A stretch of 36,796 nt of DNA from Chlamydiota bacterium. Lineage in GTDB: Bacteria > Chlamydiota > Chlamydiia > Chlamydiales > Parachlamydiaceae. The stretch lies in the NCBI GenBank assembly GCA_013286645.1, contig JABDFJ010000021.1:1-36796 (forward strand), read 5' to 3'. The translations under genes and the position numbers were made by a program. The notes under the pieces are model-generated. The model did not search any database, had not been told where the DNA came from, and worked only from the letters and a program-made list of their open reading frames with translations. The first letter of the stretch is position 1; each line of letters opens with the position of its first letter. Shown one piece after another: positions 17,251-29,706 of this stretch.

Positions 17251-17400
17251 AGTTTGTTCTCCTTAATTTCATGGTTAGTATATATATCCTTGTATATTTA
17301 ATTATTTATTATTAATATTTATTGTGTCAATTGATTTTATTTAAGATTAAAATATTAAATTTAAGTAGCTAGCTTCTATAGCGATTGCGGAAAAATCGTT

Positions 17401-17680
17401 TGGACATGGACTTCATGGACTTCATGGACGAATATGGACGACATGGACGAATATGGACAAATATGGACTACATGGACTAAGTGAGACGATTGCAAAAGTC
17501 AAATGGGGAGTCTAGAATCGAATCTTAGTCAGAAAAAGATTGCTTTTTGACAACGATTCGATTCTAGACAAGCCAATTTGACTTATGCAATCGTCTCAAG
17601 TGGACAACATGGACTAAACAGCTCCGTCCATATTTGTCCATATTCGTCCATGTCGTCCATGAAGTCCATATCGTCCATAA
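17401..17680. repeat. GGAC-word palindrome enclosing a GAGACGATTGC element
   Basis: The left arm (17401-17480) is a series of ATGGACTTC/ATGGACGAA units. The right arm (17601-17680) holds the complementary GTCCAT units. Between them (17483-17598) is a 116-bp element with about 45-bp imperfect terminal inverted repeats, starting GAGACGATTGCAAAAGTC and containing TCTAGAATCGAATC. It lies between the divergent coiled-coil gene and the rRNA operon. A second copy of this two-layer design is at 32440-32880. Confidence 0.9.
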
Positions 17681-18147
17681 AAAACTGCGGAAAAACTTTA
17701 AAAAAATAACTTGATATTGTATCAGGGTGATTAGTGTAAATGAGTGCGCGGTGGGGCAATTTTGCGAAGGTAAGATGTTAACCTGACTAAAAACGACGAA
17801 AAAACAGGTGGTTTAAGCCGAATTTTTTTGTGGAGCAACAAAAATAAGCAAACAAATTTTCGCCTTTAAGCACTATTGAGAAGGTGAATCGCAGTTTTTT
17901 TACAAAAAGCAGTTGCGCAAAATCGCGCAAGTTATGTATGTTATGAACTTCCTAAACGAGAAATCGCTAAAACAAGCGAAAGTCAAGTTAAGGTAATAGC
18001 GCTGCCAAACGAGCAGGGCAAGTGAAGTTTTGACAGTGATAATAAGACAATGTGCAAGCAAAATAATCATAGAGCTTGTGCGATTCATGACTGCAAAGTC
18101 GTGAAACTCGCATATAATATTTTAATGCTCAAGTTTTCAAAAGTTTT
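17681..18147. other. rRNA operon leader region
   Basis: No gene is seen. The rrn promoter must lie here. Two segments, 18030-18055 and 18067-18076, are complementary to the 16S-23S spacer (19783-19808 and 19767-19776) and form the 16S processing stem, so transcription should begin upstream of 18030. Weak candidates there include TTGATA at 17713 and TTGCGC-N18-TATGTT near 17911-17940. TATAAT at 18113-18118 lies inside the leader and is at best a secondary promoter. Confidence 0.55.
18030..18076 (+). ncRNA. 5' strand of the 16S processing stem
   Basis: 18030-18055 pairs with 19783-19808 at 24 of 26 positions by Watson-Crick matching, and 18067-18076 (TCATAGAGCT) pairs perfectly with 19767-19776. 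The two helices nest around the 16S gene as an RNase III-type stalk. Confidence 0.75.
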
Positions 18148-19708
<1,561 letters not shown>

Positions 19709-20112
19709 TAAGGACAAGTGGCGAAGATGGCATATATGCCATCGATGATCGCTCACTAGGTTGGGCAGCTCTATGAGTGTAAGCACATTGTCTTTTTATC
19801 ATTGTCAAGATGTCTTGAAAGGCAAATGAATCAAGAATCAATAGCGTAAGAAATTTGTAAAGTTGTAACAGACGTGAAAACGTCAACAATAGCATCTTAA
19901 AATACAACGTTTAGACTAAAATCTAGACGATGTCACTGACAAAAATCGACGCTTGAGGATAATCTTCATAAATTATAATGGCAAAAGCGTCTGTCGTAAG
20001 ACAGACAAAATAATCGAGGCTCAATTACTAATGACTTGTACAAGTTAAAGTAAAGCTGAAGGAAGAGGTTAAATTTTTTAACCTTTCGCCTTAAGCCTTT
20101 AAACTTTTTTTT
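19709..20112 (+). other. 16S-23S spacer without tRNA
   Basis: The 404-bp spacer contains no tRNA-like cloverleaf that I can see. It holds the 3' half of the 16S stem (19767-19776, 19783-19808) and the 5' half of the 23S stem (19821-19833, 19940-19956). An 18-base perfect palindrome (GATGGCATATATGCCATC) is at 19726-19743. Near the end, words of CCTTTCGCCTTAAGCC type (20083-20102) precede the 23S start. Confidence 0.8.
19821..19956 (+). ncRNA. 5' strand of the 23S processing stem
   Basis: GGCAAATGAATCA (19821-19833) pairs perfectly with 23250-23262, and CAAAAATCGACGCTTGA (19940-19956) pairs perfectly with 23213-23229. The helices nest and enclose the 23S gene, as expected for RNase III processing. 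Confidence 0.8.
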
Positions 20113-23058
<2,946 letters not shown>

Positions 23059-23212
23059 CTTTTTTTTAAGGATGAAGGATAAAGGATTGTAAGATCCAAA
23101 GACCAATCCGTAATCCGCAAGGTTAAAACCTTGAAAAGCGTGGGTCGAAATAATACAAGAAATCACAAGTTGTTAAGTAAATTGCGCAAAGCCATCATAT
23201 TTATGAGAAGCT

Positions 23213-23262
23213 TCAAGCGTCGATTTTTGCAAGTGGCTATACTATAGACTGATTCATTTGCC
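23213..23262 (+). ncRNA. 3' strand of the 23S processing stem
   Basis: TCAAGCGTCGATTTTTG (23213-23229) and TGATTCATTTGCC (23250-23262) are the complements of the two spacer segments upstream of 23S. They lie between 23S and 5S. Confidence 0.8.
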
Positions 23263-23269
23263 TAAGTTT

Positions 23270-23389
23270 TTGCTTGGTGACAATAGAGAGGGGGAAATAC
23301 CTGATCCCTTTCCGAACTCAGAAGTCAAGCCCCTCATCGCCGATGGTACTGCACACAAGAGTGTGGGAGAGTAGGTCGTTGCCAAGCTT
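23270..23389 (+). rRNA. rrf: 5S ribosomal RNA
   Basis: About 118 nt. The ends TGCTTGGTGAC and GTCGTTGCCAAGC pair as helix I. The internal CCGAACTCAGAAGTCAAGCC and GATGGTACTGC segments are standard 5S features. It is the last gene of the operon, about 210 bp after 23S. Confidence 0.95.
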
Positions 23390-23398
23390 TTTATTCGT

Positions 23399-23432
23399 GC
23401 CCTAACTGCTATGCAGTTAGGGCTTTTTTTTT
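23399..23432 (+). terminator. Rho-independent terminator of the rRNA operon
   Basis: GCCCTAACTGC (23399-23409), loop TAT, GCAGTTAGGGC (23413-23423), then nine T. The 11-bp stem is perfect. Confidence 0.97.
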
Positions 23433-23439
23433 GTCTACT

Positions 23440-23571
23440 AACTTCCGTGCCCGTGTGCGTGCCCGTGCCCGTGCCCGGCTAGCATTGATCTCGTGCGAGG
23501 TAAAGTCAACGACTGCTGCATGGCCTCACAATTACAAGCCGGGCACGGGCACGCACACGGGCACGGAAGTT
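23440..23571. repeat. GGGCAC-word inverted repeat
   Basis: The right arm (23537-23571) is a perfect reverse complement of the left arm (23440-23480), except that the left arm has one extra GTGCCC unit. Sharing starts at AACTTCCGTGCCCGTGTGCG. The loop is about 56 bp. It directly follows the rRNA terminator. Confidence 0.95.
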
Positions 23572-23593
23572 GGTTTAGCCTTTCGCCTTTATT

Positions 23594-23700
23594 AAGGACA
23601 AAAAGGACCTAAACGACCTAAAGGACCAAAAGGACGAATGCTTCCAATCAATGGAAGACCCGTCCCTTAGGTCCTTTAGGTCGTTTAGGTCCTTTGTCCA
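23594..23700. repeat. AGGACCTAAACG-word inverted repeat (copy 1)
   Basis: The left arm is 23594-23636 and the right arm 23661-23700, joined by a 24-base spacer containing TTCCAATCAATGGAA. It uses the same words (AGGACCTAAACGACCTAAAG) as the repeat at 29542-29622. It ends 7 bp before the stop of the 23707 gene. Confidence 0.9.
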
Positions 23701-23706
23701 CTAAGC

Positions 23707-24123
23707 CTAATTAGTTTGTGGCTGCTGTTTCTGCGGTTTAAAGAAGCGATTGTGTAGTGATGTAGGGCCGACGGCTAAGGCTAAAATTATAAGTGCAACG
23801 ATGGCGGTTAGGCCGATAATATTCACGCTTTCTTCAAGCGTATAGGGGGGGATTGTAGCCATGCCTACTTGCGGTCCAGGATAAGCCATTTTTCCATTAT
23901 GCCAAGCTTCGCTGCAGCCAGCCATGCGGGATAGTTTGGTAGTGCCACAATGTTTTTGCCAATATCCACTTTGAAACGTTGTGTTTACTACTGAGCAAGT
24001 GACATAGGGATTATTCTTATATTTTTGTTGGCAGGAATTCAGGTTTTCTGTCATTTGGCAATGGTGCCACGAAGGGCATGTGTAGTCAGCAACTAATTTA
24101 AAGGTTGTATGAAAATCTGTCAT
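23707..24123 (-). CDS. Hypothetical Cys-rich single-pass membrane protein
   Basis: The protein has 138 residues. The N-terminal part is rich in Cys, His and Trp (TCPSWHHCQM, NSCQQKYKNN, KHCGTTKLSRMAGCSEAW) with at least six cysteines. A single hydrophobic helix is near residues 98-118 (VNIIGLTAIVALIILALAVG), and a basic/Gln tail follows. There is no N-terminal signal peptide, so it could be tail-anchored or a type III secreted membrane protein; both are inference. AAAGAG precedes the ATG. No family is recognised. Confidence 0.6.
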   Translation of the reverse strand: MTDFHTTFKLVADYTCPSWHHCQMTENLNSCQQKYKNNPYVTCSVVNTTFQSGYWQKHCGTTKLSRMAGCSEAWHNGKMAYPGPQVGMATIPPYTLEESVNIIGLTAIVALIILALAVGPTSLHNRFFKPQKQQPQTN

Positions 24124-24218
24124 ATTAAACTCTTTTTTTTTGGTTTAATACTTAGATTTTAAAGGAATGGTTTAAATTCTTTATTAAGATTTGATTTGTC
24201 GTTAATAAAGAATTTTGC

Positions 24219-24312
24219 TCTTTTTTTTCTTTTTTTTTCCTATTTTTTTCGCCTTTAGCCTTTAGCTTTTAGCCTTTGTTTTTCGCCTTTGTTTTTAGCC
24301 TTTCGCCTTTCT
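24219..24312. repeat. Homopyrimidine tract and one-sided AAAGGC-word array
   Basis: 24219-24250 is nearly all C/T. It runs into CCTTTAGC/CCTTTCGC words (24251-24312). This is like one arm of the AAAGGC palindromes, but I find no facing arm nearby. It contains the stop and last codons (AKG) of the 24295 gene. Confidence 0.8.
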
Positions 24313-24801
24313 ATTGATGCCTGAGACGAAAATGCCCCCTTCGGCTAGGTTGGAAAGATTTTGATTGGTGCCACCTTCTTCATCGAGGGAGACCTTTAGG
24401 ATTTCCATGATGCTGGTGTGATCGAGTTCTTTGGCGAAGGTTTTGGCTGTGCCATAGCGGGCGATTTCATAGTGCTCAATGCATTGAGCAGCGCTAATTA
24501 AAGCTGCATCTTTCACTTCATCGGGGTAGTCGGAGACGATGACTTTAGAGACTTCGGCAATGAGGGCTTGCATGACATTGCTCTTTGGACCAGCGGATTG
24601 TTCGCCGAGGATCGAGAAGATTTTATCCAGACGTTGGTATTGATTTTGTGTTTCGCTGTGGTGGTTCTCAAAGGCTTTTTTTAGTTCTTCGGCACAGGCA
24701 GCTTCGGCCATTTGGGGCAGGGCTTGGAGCAATAAGCCTTCGCTGCTATATAATTCTCTGAGTTCATTCAATAGAAGTTGATGAAAGGCTTCTCTACCCA
24801 T
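24295..24801 (-). CDS. DUF892 ferritin-like protein (YciF-type)
   Basis: The protein has 168 residues. It is all helical, with LLLNELRELYSSEGLLLQAL at the start, then LKKAFENHHSETQNQYQRLD and AAQCIEHYEIARYGTAKTFA, the usual Glu/His-bearing helices of the DUF892/YciF family. These adopt a ferritin-like di-metal bundle and are linked to stress response; the substrate is unknown. It is cytoplasmic. AGGAG precedes the ATG. The family normally ends soon after the last helix. Here the tail RKAKG and stop lie within AAAGGC repeat words, so they may be repeat-derived. Confidence 0.88.
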   Translation of the reverse strand: MGREAFHQLLLNELRELYSSEGLLLQALPQMAEAACAEELKKAFENHHSETQNQYQRLDKIFSILGEQSAGPKSNVMQALIAEVSKVIVSDYPDEVKDAALISAAQCIEHYEIARYGTAKTFAKELDHTSIMEILKVSLDEEGGTNQNLSNLAEGGIFVSGINRKAKG

Positions 24802-24878
24802 TGGATTCTCCTAAATCAGCATGCTGATAGAAGACATACCTTGACGTCTTTTTTATGTAAACACTGAATGGAAGACAA

Positions 24879-26147
24879 TCAGTATTTTTTCATGTAAAAG
24901 GCACCGGCGGTATTGATGGTATTTTTAAGCGTTGACCACGCCATCCTTTGCTTGAGAGGGAGATGGGCGCTATATATTCCGAAATATTCTTGCTGACCTA
25001 CTGCTCGCCGGACAGTTTTGTAGAAAGAAGCTCCAGCCCCTTGATGGAAGGTGGTGGCGTTCTTGCTGGCTTCAAGATAAAGCATAGTGGAGAGAAGGCG
25101 ATAGAGACGCGTTTTATCGACGTGCTCTTTATCATAACCAAAGAAAGGGCTCATGAATACATTGTCGCGCACGAAGTAGCCCACCACACCGTCGATGACT
25201 TCATTTTTCTTTAAGGCCTTAATATGTAAAAAACCCATTTTTGTGATGAGTTTGATATATTCCAAGTTGTACTGAGGATTTAAAGTGGAATGGTGTTCCA
25301 ACGAAACATTATTGTAGAGCTGCAAAATTCTTTCGAAATCGCCGTCTGTTAATTGGTGCCCTTCCACAATCTCATAATCGAGCTCTTTCCACATCCTGAG
25401 GTCGCTTTTAATGATGCGTGTTTGGAAAAGCGCTGGGTCTTGGATGTTGCTAAGATAAATATGCCTACTTGCAATGAATTGGAAGCCCGCTCTCTTGAGG
25501 TTGCTTTTTAAGTGCGGCGTTGTTTTTTTGTTGATCGAGCGAAAGGCGATGGCGTGCTTGGGGAATTTCTTTTGGAGAAATGTGGAGATTGCAGCAACTT
25601 GTTGTGAGGTGAGATCTTTGGGGTATAGATCTGTGGAGAGGAGCCAGTGGTTGACGTAGACAATGCGATTGATTCTGCCTGTTGACAAAAGCTTACCGAA
25701 ACATTTCATGCTCTTTTTGGTGATTTTGCGAAGGATGCGATTTTTTATCATGTGGAGCGATTCTAGGCCTAGCGAGATATAGTGGGCGAATGGAGAGCAG
25801 ATGTAGGAATTGTGGTAGTTGTTGTTGACGATCAAAAGAGGGATAATATGGTCATCGACCTTCAGCAGCTTCATTTCGGCAGCCACGTTATCGATATAAT
25901 GGGCTGGGCCTTGTTTGATCATCGCCGTTAAGTAAAGGCGACCAAATTGGGCTTCTTCATTATTAGGCCATGAGAGCTGGTTGAGTGAATGTGTATCAAA
26001 AATCGCGACAGAGGATATCTCCTGTTTGTCTTTCCAAGAGGTATTCTCGGCAGTAGGGAGCGCAGTCGAACTTAGGGTATCGTTGAATGTCGTGGCGCCG
26101 GAGTTCCATGTTTTTTTGGCAGCCAATTCAAAAGAGGGATTCGTCAT
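24879..26147 (-). CDS. GNAT-like protein of unknown substrate
   Basis: The protein has 422 residues. The first 50 are probably disordered. The rest resembles a two-domain GNAT/FemAB-type fold: RIVYVNHWLLSTDLYPKDLT with an arginine-rich following segment, then a C-terminal domain with GFLHIKALKKNEVIDGVVGY and YRLLSTMLYLEASKNATTFH. This assignment rests on pattern only. It lies 8 bp after the barrel-protein gene, so the two are probably one operon. AAAGGA is present before the ATG. The substrate could be lipid, peptide or polyamine; I cannot tell. Confidence 0.55.
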   Translation of the reverse strand: MTNPSFELAAKKTWNSGATTFNDTLSSTALPTAENTSWKDKQEISSVAIFDTHSLNQLSWPNNEEAQFGRLYLTAMIKQGPAHYIDNVAAEMKLLKVDDHIIPLLIVNNNYHNSYICSPFAHYISLGLESLHMIKNRILRKITKKSMKCFGKLLSTGRINRIVYVNHWLLSTDLYPKDLTSQQVAAISTFLQKKFPKHAIAFRSINKKTTPHLKSNLKRAGFQFIASRHIYLSNIQDPALFQTRIIKSDLRMWKELDYEIVEGHQLTDGDFERILQLYNNVSLEHHSTLNPQYNLEYIKLITKMGFLHIKALKKNEVIDGVVGYFVRDNVFMSPFFGYDKEHVDKTRLYRLLSTMLYLEASKNATTFHQGAGASFYKTVRRAVGQQEYFGIYSAHLPLKQRMAWSTLKNTINTAGAFYMKKY

Positions 26148-26155
26148 GCATTCCT

Positions 26156-27034
26156 TTAAAATATGTAGATAATTTGTAAATCAATGCCGATGAGTTTCAA
26201 CGTGGTCTTGAAAAAATCAAAGGGGTAGTTCTCACGTCCACCAAAGCATCTTTTTTCGTAAAATGGCATCGCACCAAATTCGATGGAGTTACAGAGGAAC
26301 TTCTGGCAATAGACGATAGGGACTTCAATGCGATATTGCCAGCTGTCACCAACTAGCAGTTTGCGTTTGCCATCAAAATCGGGATCGTTCTTCACGATTG
26401 AGCGGGTATCCCATAGGGTTTTTATGCGTAAATTAGCCCCGATGCTGAAGTTTGAGTTGAGCATGAACTTAGAGAGAAACCCATAGGAAATATAAGGAAA
26501 ATGGGTCACATAAGTTAAAGGTAATGGAGAAGGGGGATTGAAATTATTTGTTTCTTTAAAATATCCATAACCGCCAAAAGGAGTAAAGGAGTAGTTGGGA
26601 AAAAACTTATATTGGAAGGTGTAACCAAGATTACCTTCAATTTGTTCGTCTGTCCAGCGCGAGCGAATCTTGCTTTTGGTGCCTGTATGCCCTCTGACAA
26701 TACCTGTCCCATAGAAAGCTTGGATGCCCCAGTAGATTTTGTAGCGCTTGATGTGATCGTAGCTGGCACGCAATCCCACGATGGTTCCATTTTGCTTAGT
26801 GCCGCCTTGGCGTGTTCTTTTTAAGTGGTAAATTTCAGGGGCGATTGTTAGAATATGTCCCTTAAAATGAGTGTGTTTCTTAATGCATGGATATTCATAA
26901 GCATATTCTTGCCCATCGACATAGTCTTGATAACAAGGGTATTCCTGGTATTCGGGCAAGTATTCGGCGGGGAGCTCTGTGGCTGCTAGAAAAACAAGAC
27001 AAAGTAAAAAAGAGGAAAAGCTGCGTTTTCGCAT
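26156..27034 (-). CDS. Predicted outer-membrane beta-barrel protein
   Basis: The protein has 292 residues. The signal peptide KRSFSSFLLCLVFLAATELPA is followed by a Tyr/Glu-rich region (YLPEYQEYPCYQDYVDGQEY) and then amphipathic strands (GYTFQYKFFPNYSFTPFGG, YISYGFLSKFMLNSNFSIG). The end is LIGIDLQIIYIF, with the C-terminal Phe of outer-membrane proteins. It differs from the 15485 MOMP-like protein in sequence. It is probably co-transcribed with the downstream GNAT-like gene. AAAAGGA precedes the ATG. Function unknown. Confidence 0.65.
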   Translation of the reverse strand: MRKRSFSSFLLCLVFLAATELPAEYLPEYQEYPCYQDYVDGQEYAYEYPCIKKHTHFKGHILTIAPEIYHLKRTRQGGTKQNGTIVGLRASYDHIKRYKIYWGIQAFYGTGIVRGHTGTKSKIRSRWTDEQIEGNLGYTFQYKFFPNYSFTPFGGYGYFKETNNFNPPSPLPLTYVTHFPYISYGFLSKFMLNSNFSIGANLRIKTLWDTRSIVKNDPDFDGKRKLLVGDSWQYRIEVPIVYCQKFLCNSIEFGAMPFYEKRCFGGRENYPFDFFKTTLKLIGIDLQIIYIF

Positions 27035-27183
27035 GGATTGGATCCTTTTTGCTAACCGCGGATGGTATTAGTTAAAAGGATAGTCTAATACGAGAAGGAG
27101 TATATTGCAAAATGAAATTTCGTTGCTTGGATTCCAAAAAAAAGGTATCAATTTTTTTTACCTTCGCAACCAAGGAGAATATA

Positions 27184-27954
27184 ATGAAACAAATCGCCAA
27201 CATTAAATCTCTGCTCTTTATGGGAGTATTGATGAGCACTTCTTGCGGAGGATTTGCTTTGGCGCAACAGATTGTCCTACAAAGTTCTGAAGGAGAGACT
27301 TATGTGATTGAAGTCCAACCTGACGATAAATTTCATGATGTTTTAGGCTACATCAACCACTCCCTCGAAGCTGTTGAATCGCACACTTTGCGCTCGCGGC
27401 AGTCTGAATTCGAAAATGCTTTGGCCTATGCTTCGCCTAGCAACAGCTTTCGTATGGTTGTCTCAGAAGAGAATATCGTCGTGCAATCACAGATGCGAAA
27501 AGCCAGCAAAAGCTCAAGAAACTACAACGCAGCAGCCACAGAGCAAGAAAAAGCTGAAATTGGCTATATCGTCAAAACGCTCGCCAATAATTCCTTGTTA
27601 AAAATCAAAGGGGCGGAATCATCGCTGAAAAAGGCTGGTGAAAAGGTGGAAAATGTGCACCCTTTGCAGTTCTTATTGGTCATCTTTACCAATGAAGAAT
27701 ACAAAGTAAGTATGCGCAACTTAGAAGGCAGAAGTTGGGTCTGGAAAAGCTTTTTAGAAGGAATCACACGTAGTCTTGGAGAGGAAAATACAAAAGATAA
27801 TCTCATGCAATTTGTTCCCGACTTTTCTAAACAGCTAGGCATTAATCCCAAAGATATTTTGCCCATCATGCAGGCCGGACAATGGGAAAAATTTGTCGGC
27901 GCTTTGATCAAGCTAGTACCGCGAAATGGCGATTCTGGTCGCTACGATATGTAG
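27184..27954 (+). CDS. Secreted hypothetical protein
   Basis: The open frame reaches 27112, but the start at ATG 27184 is preferred because AAGGAG lies just upstream and it opens on a signal peptide (SLLFMGVLMSTSCGGFALAQ). The protein then has 256 residues. A short beta segment (QIVLQSSEGETYVIEVQPDD) is followed by a Ser-rich linker and a helical C-terminal domain with RSWVWKSFLEGITRSL. No family is recognised with certainty. It may belong to a lineage-specific periplasmic family. It converges with the ATP-grasp gene. Confidence 0.65.
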   Translation: MKQIANIKSLLFMGVLMSTSCGGFALAQQIVLQSSEGETYVIEVQPDDKFHDVLGYINHSLEAVESHTLRSRQSEFENALAYASPSNSFRMVVSEENIVVQSQMRKASKSSRNYNAAATEQEKAEIGYIVKTLANNSLLKIKGAESSLKKAGEKVENVHPLQFLLVIFTNEEYKVSMRNLEGRSWVWKSFLEGITRSLGEENTKDNLMQFVPDFSKQLGINPKDILPIMQAGQWEKFVGALIKLVPRNGDSGRYDM

Positions 27955-28088
27955 AGTTGACATCCTGATAAAGAGGGGACTATGCAGACATGTTTGGTGA
28001 GCAGTTTAGTGCGTGGAAGTTGTTTTTTATCTGCACTTTAATAGGTTCAATCATAGGCCTTAGATTGGTGCACTAATTTCGGTAATAT

Positions 28089-28243
28089 CCTGAGGATAAA
28101 AAATTTAAAACACAGAGGTACAGAGAGCACGGAGAGGTTGTGAAAAATAACATGTCCTTAGGCATATACCACAATCAATCTCGAGTTTTTCTCTTTCTCC
28201 GTGTTCTCTGTGCCTCTGTGTTTTAAATTTTTTATGGACTGTT
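28089..28243. repeat. CACAGAGG-word inverted repeat, possible insertion with target duplication
   Basis: Arms at 28097-28136 and 28197-28234 share AAATTTAAAACACAGAGG and then CAGAGAgCACGGAG. The loop is about 60 bp. It is flanked by TAATTTCGGyAATA at 28074-28087 and 28244-28257 (13 of 14 identical). The right arm contains the stop of the ATP-grasp gene. Nothing else is seen in 27955-28231. Confidence 0.85.
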
Positions 28244-29422
28244 TAATTTCGGCAATACTTCTCCATTCCAATCGTGATCGTGTGTAAAATAGTCTGGAAT
28301 CGATAGCTTTTGCTTACGGCTGTTTTTCCAAATGGAAGCAAAGATCAAGGGTTGGAAGAGAAAGGGCTTTAAATCTGTCGAGCGCAAGATGACATCTTTT
28401 GTCGAACAGAAGTTTTTTAAGAATCTAAAGATGTTGTTATTTGGGATGGCCGATTTCTTCCAGCCATAAAGGAGCATCCCTGTGGCAATTTGTTGCCGCG
28501 CATGGGGTTCAGGCAATAGTGGAGATGCGTTTTTCTTGAACAATGCGCGGTCTAAGCGCGTTTCTGGGCTAAAATTGAATAATAGCAAGCCGCTAGTGGC
28601 GCGCGGGTTGCATTCGATCGCATATAACTTCTTTTGTGCCGATTCAATGAAATCAAAGGCGATTTGCCCCGTGTAATTGATGCTTTTTACGAAATGTTCT
28701 ATCCATGCGTAGATGCCTGGATGAGTGATCGATTCAAAGATCAAGCATGAATTGCCATCAATCGCATAATTGACTGGATACGTGCTGTGAGCGTAGATTT
28801 TGCCTTCATGGCAAATTGTGTAGGTGCAAAATTTGTCTCCTTCCATCCATTCTTGGGCAATCCAAGGATTGTATGGCTCGATTGAGAGATTATCGACAGC
28901 TTGTTGTGGATAAACCTTTTTTACCTTTTGTGAAGCGCGCGAATAGCAGGGTTTTAGAGCAAAAGGGGTGGTAAAATCGAGTTGTGAGATCTCATGTGGC
29001 GATTGCACAAGCGCAGCTCGTAGGGTCTCGATCCCCAGTTCTTTGAGCTTACATTGGAAGCGCCATTTATGATGCAAGTCGTCAAAGAGTTCAAAAGGGG
29101 GACAAAAGAGTTGGCAGAATTCTGGGATACGGTCGTGCGCTTGAGAGAGGAGCGATGTTTCTTCATAGATAGGCAGGAGGAAATCAATTTTCTCTTGTTT
29201 AACGATAGCAATTAATTTTTCTAAATAAGCTTCTGGGTGATAGCGCGGACTTGGGACTTTATAACTTTTAGAGATCGCATTCGAAAAGCGGGCGACATGA
29301 AAACGGATAGAATCTGCCACATAGACGGTATGGCCGGCAGCGTGCAGTTGTCGTGCTAATTCGAGGGCGAGAAAAGAGCGACCATAAGTGATTAAGATCT
29401 TTTTATTCTGATGGTTAATCAT
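28232..29422 (-). CDS. ATP-grasp family ligase
   Basis: The protein has 396 residues. The N-terminal pre-ATP-grasp domain opens with KKILITYGRSFLALELARQL. The ATP-grasp domain includes FALKPCYSRASQKV (nucleotide-binding lysine region), WIAQEWMEGDKFCTY and IECNPRATSGLLLF (metal-binding Glu/Asn motif). Such enzymes ligate a carboxylate and an amine or thiol through an acyl-phosphate. The substrate is unknown. There is no signal peptide. The last codons (PKLNSP) and stop are at the edge of the CACAGAGG repeat and may have been altered by insertion. No clear SD is visible before the ATG. Confidence 0.85.
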   Translation of the reverse strand: MINHQNKKILITYGRSFLALELARQLHAAGHTVYVADSIRFHVARFSNAISKSYKVPSPRYHPEAYLEKLIAIVKQEKIDFLLPIYEETSLLSQAHDRIPEFCQLFCPPFELFDDLHHKWRFQCKLKELGIETLRAALVQSPHEISQLDFTTPFALKPCYSRASQKVKKVYPQQAVDNLSIEPYNPWIAQEWMEGDKFCTYTICHEGKIYAHSTYPVNYAIDGNSCLIFESITHPGIYAWIEHFVKSINYTGQIAFDFIESAQKKLYAIECNPRATSGLLLFNFSPETRLDRALFKKNASPLLPEPHARQQIATGMLLYGWKKSAIPNNNIFRFLKNFCSTKDVILRSTDLKPFLFQPLIFASIWKNSRKQKLSIPDYFTHDHDWNGEVLPKLNSP

Positions 29423-29541
29423 AAATCTTTTGGGGTTAGATGCGATTAAAAACAGAGATATTTTAGCTCTTTCGGGTATCTTGTTTCAATAAAATACGCT
29501 TCATGGAACCAGATTTTCCAAAATCCCTGCCTGTAAGAAAC

Positions 29542-29622
29542 AAAAAGGACCTAAACGACCTAAAGGACTAAACGACAGTGCTCTTTAGTCCTTTAGGTCG
29601 TTTTGGTCCTTTAGGTCCTTTT
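29542..29622. repeat. AGGACCTAAACG-word inverted repeat (copy 2)
   Basis: The left arm 29542-29572 and right arm 29584-29622 are inverted copies; the right arm has an extra word. The spacer is 11 bp. It lies in the divergent gap (29423-29706) between the ATP-grasp and adenylate kinase starts, so it is not placed as a terminator for either. The rest of the gap holds the putative adk promoter. Confidence 0.9.
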
Positions 29623-29636
29623 TTCTTTCCTATTGG

Positions 29637-29667
29637 TTGACACTCAAATGGTGGTCTGGCATATGAT
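29637..29667 (+). promoter_or_regulatory. Possible adenylate kinase promoter
   Basis: TTGACA (29637-29642) and TATGAT (29662-29667) have good sequence but a long 19-bp spacer. They lie 40 bp before the first ATG. Confidence 0.4.
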
Positions 29668-29706
29668 TTGCCAAAGCTATTTTGACTTACATTAACCAGA
29701 GTATTT

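Noticed and set aside
18030-18035. TTGACA as a -35 of the rRNA promoter
   Set aside because: It has no matching -10 at 16-18 bp and belongs to a segment that pairs with 19783-19808 as part of the 16S stem.
17900-18088. 62-codon minus-strand frame upstream of 16S
   Set aside because: It lies in the rRNA leader, has no SD and overlaps the 16S processing stem.
19709-20112. tRNA genes (Ile/Ala) in the rRNA spacer
   Set aside because: No GGTTCRA T-loop with matching arms was found in the spacer.
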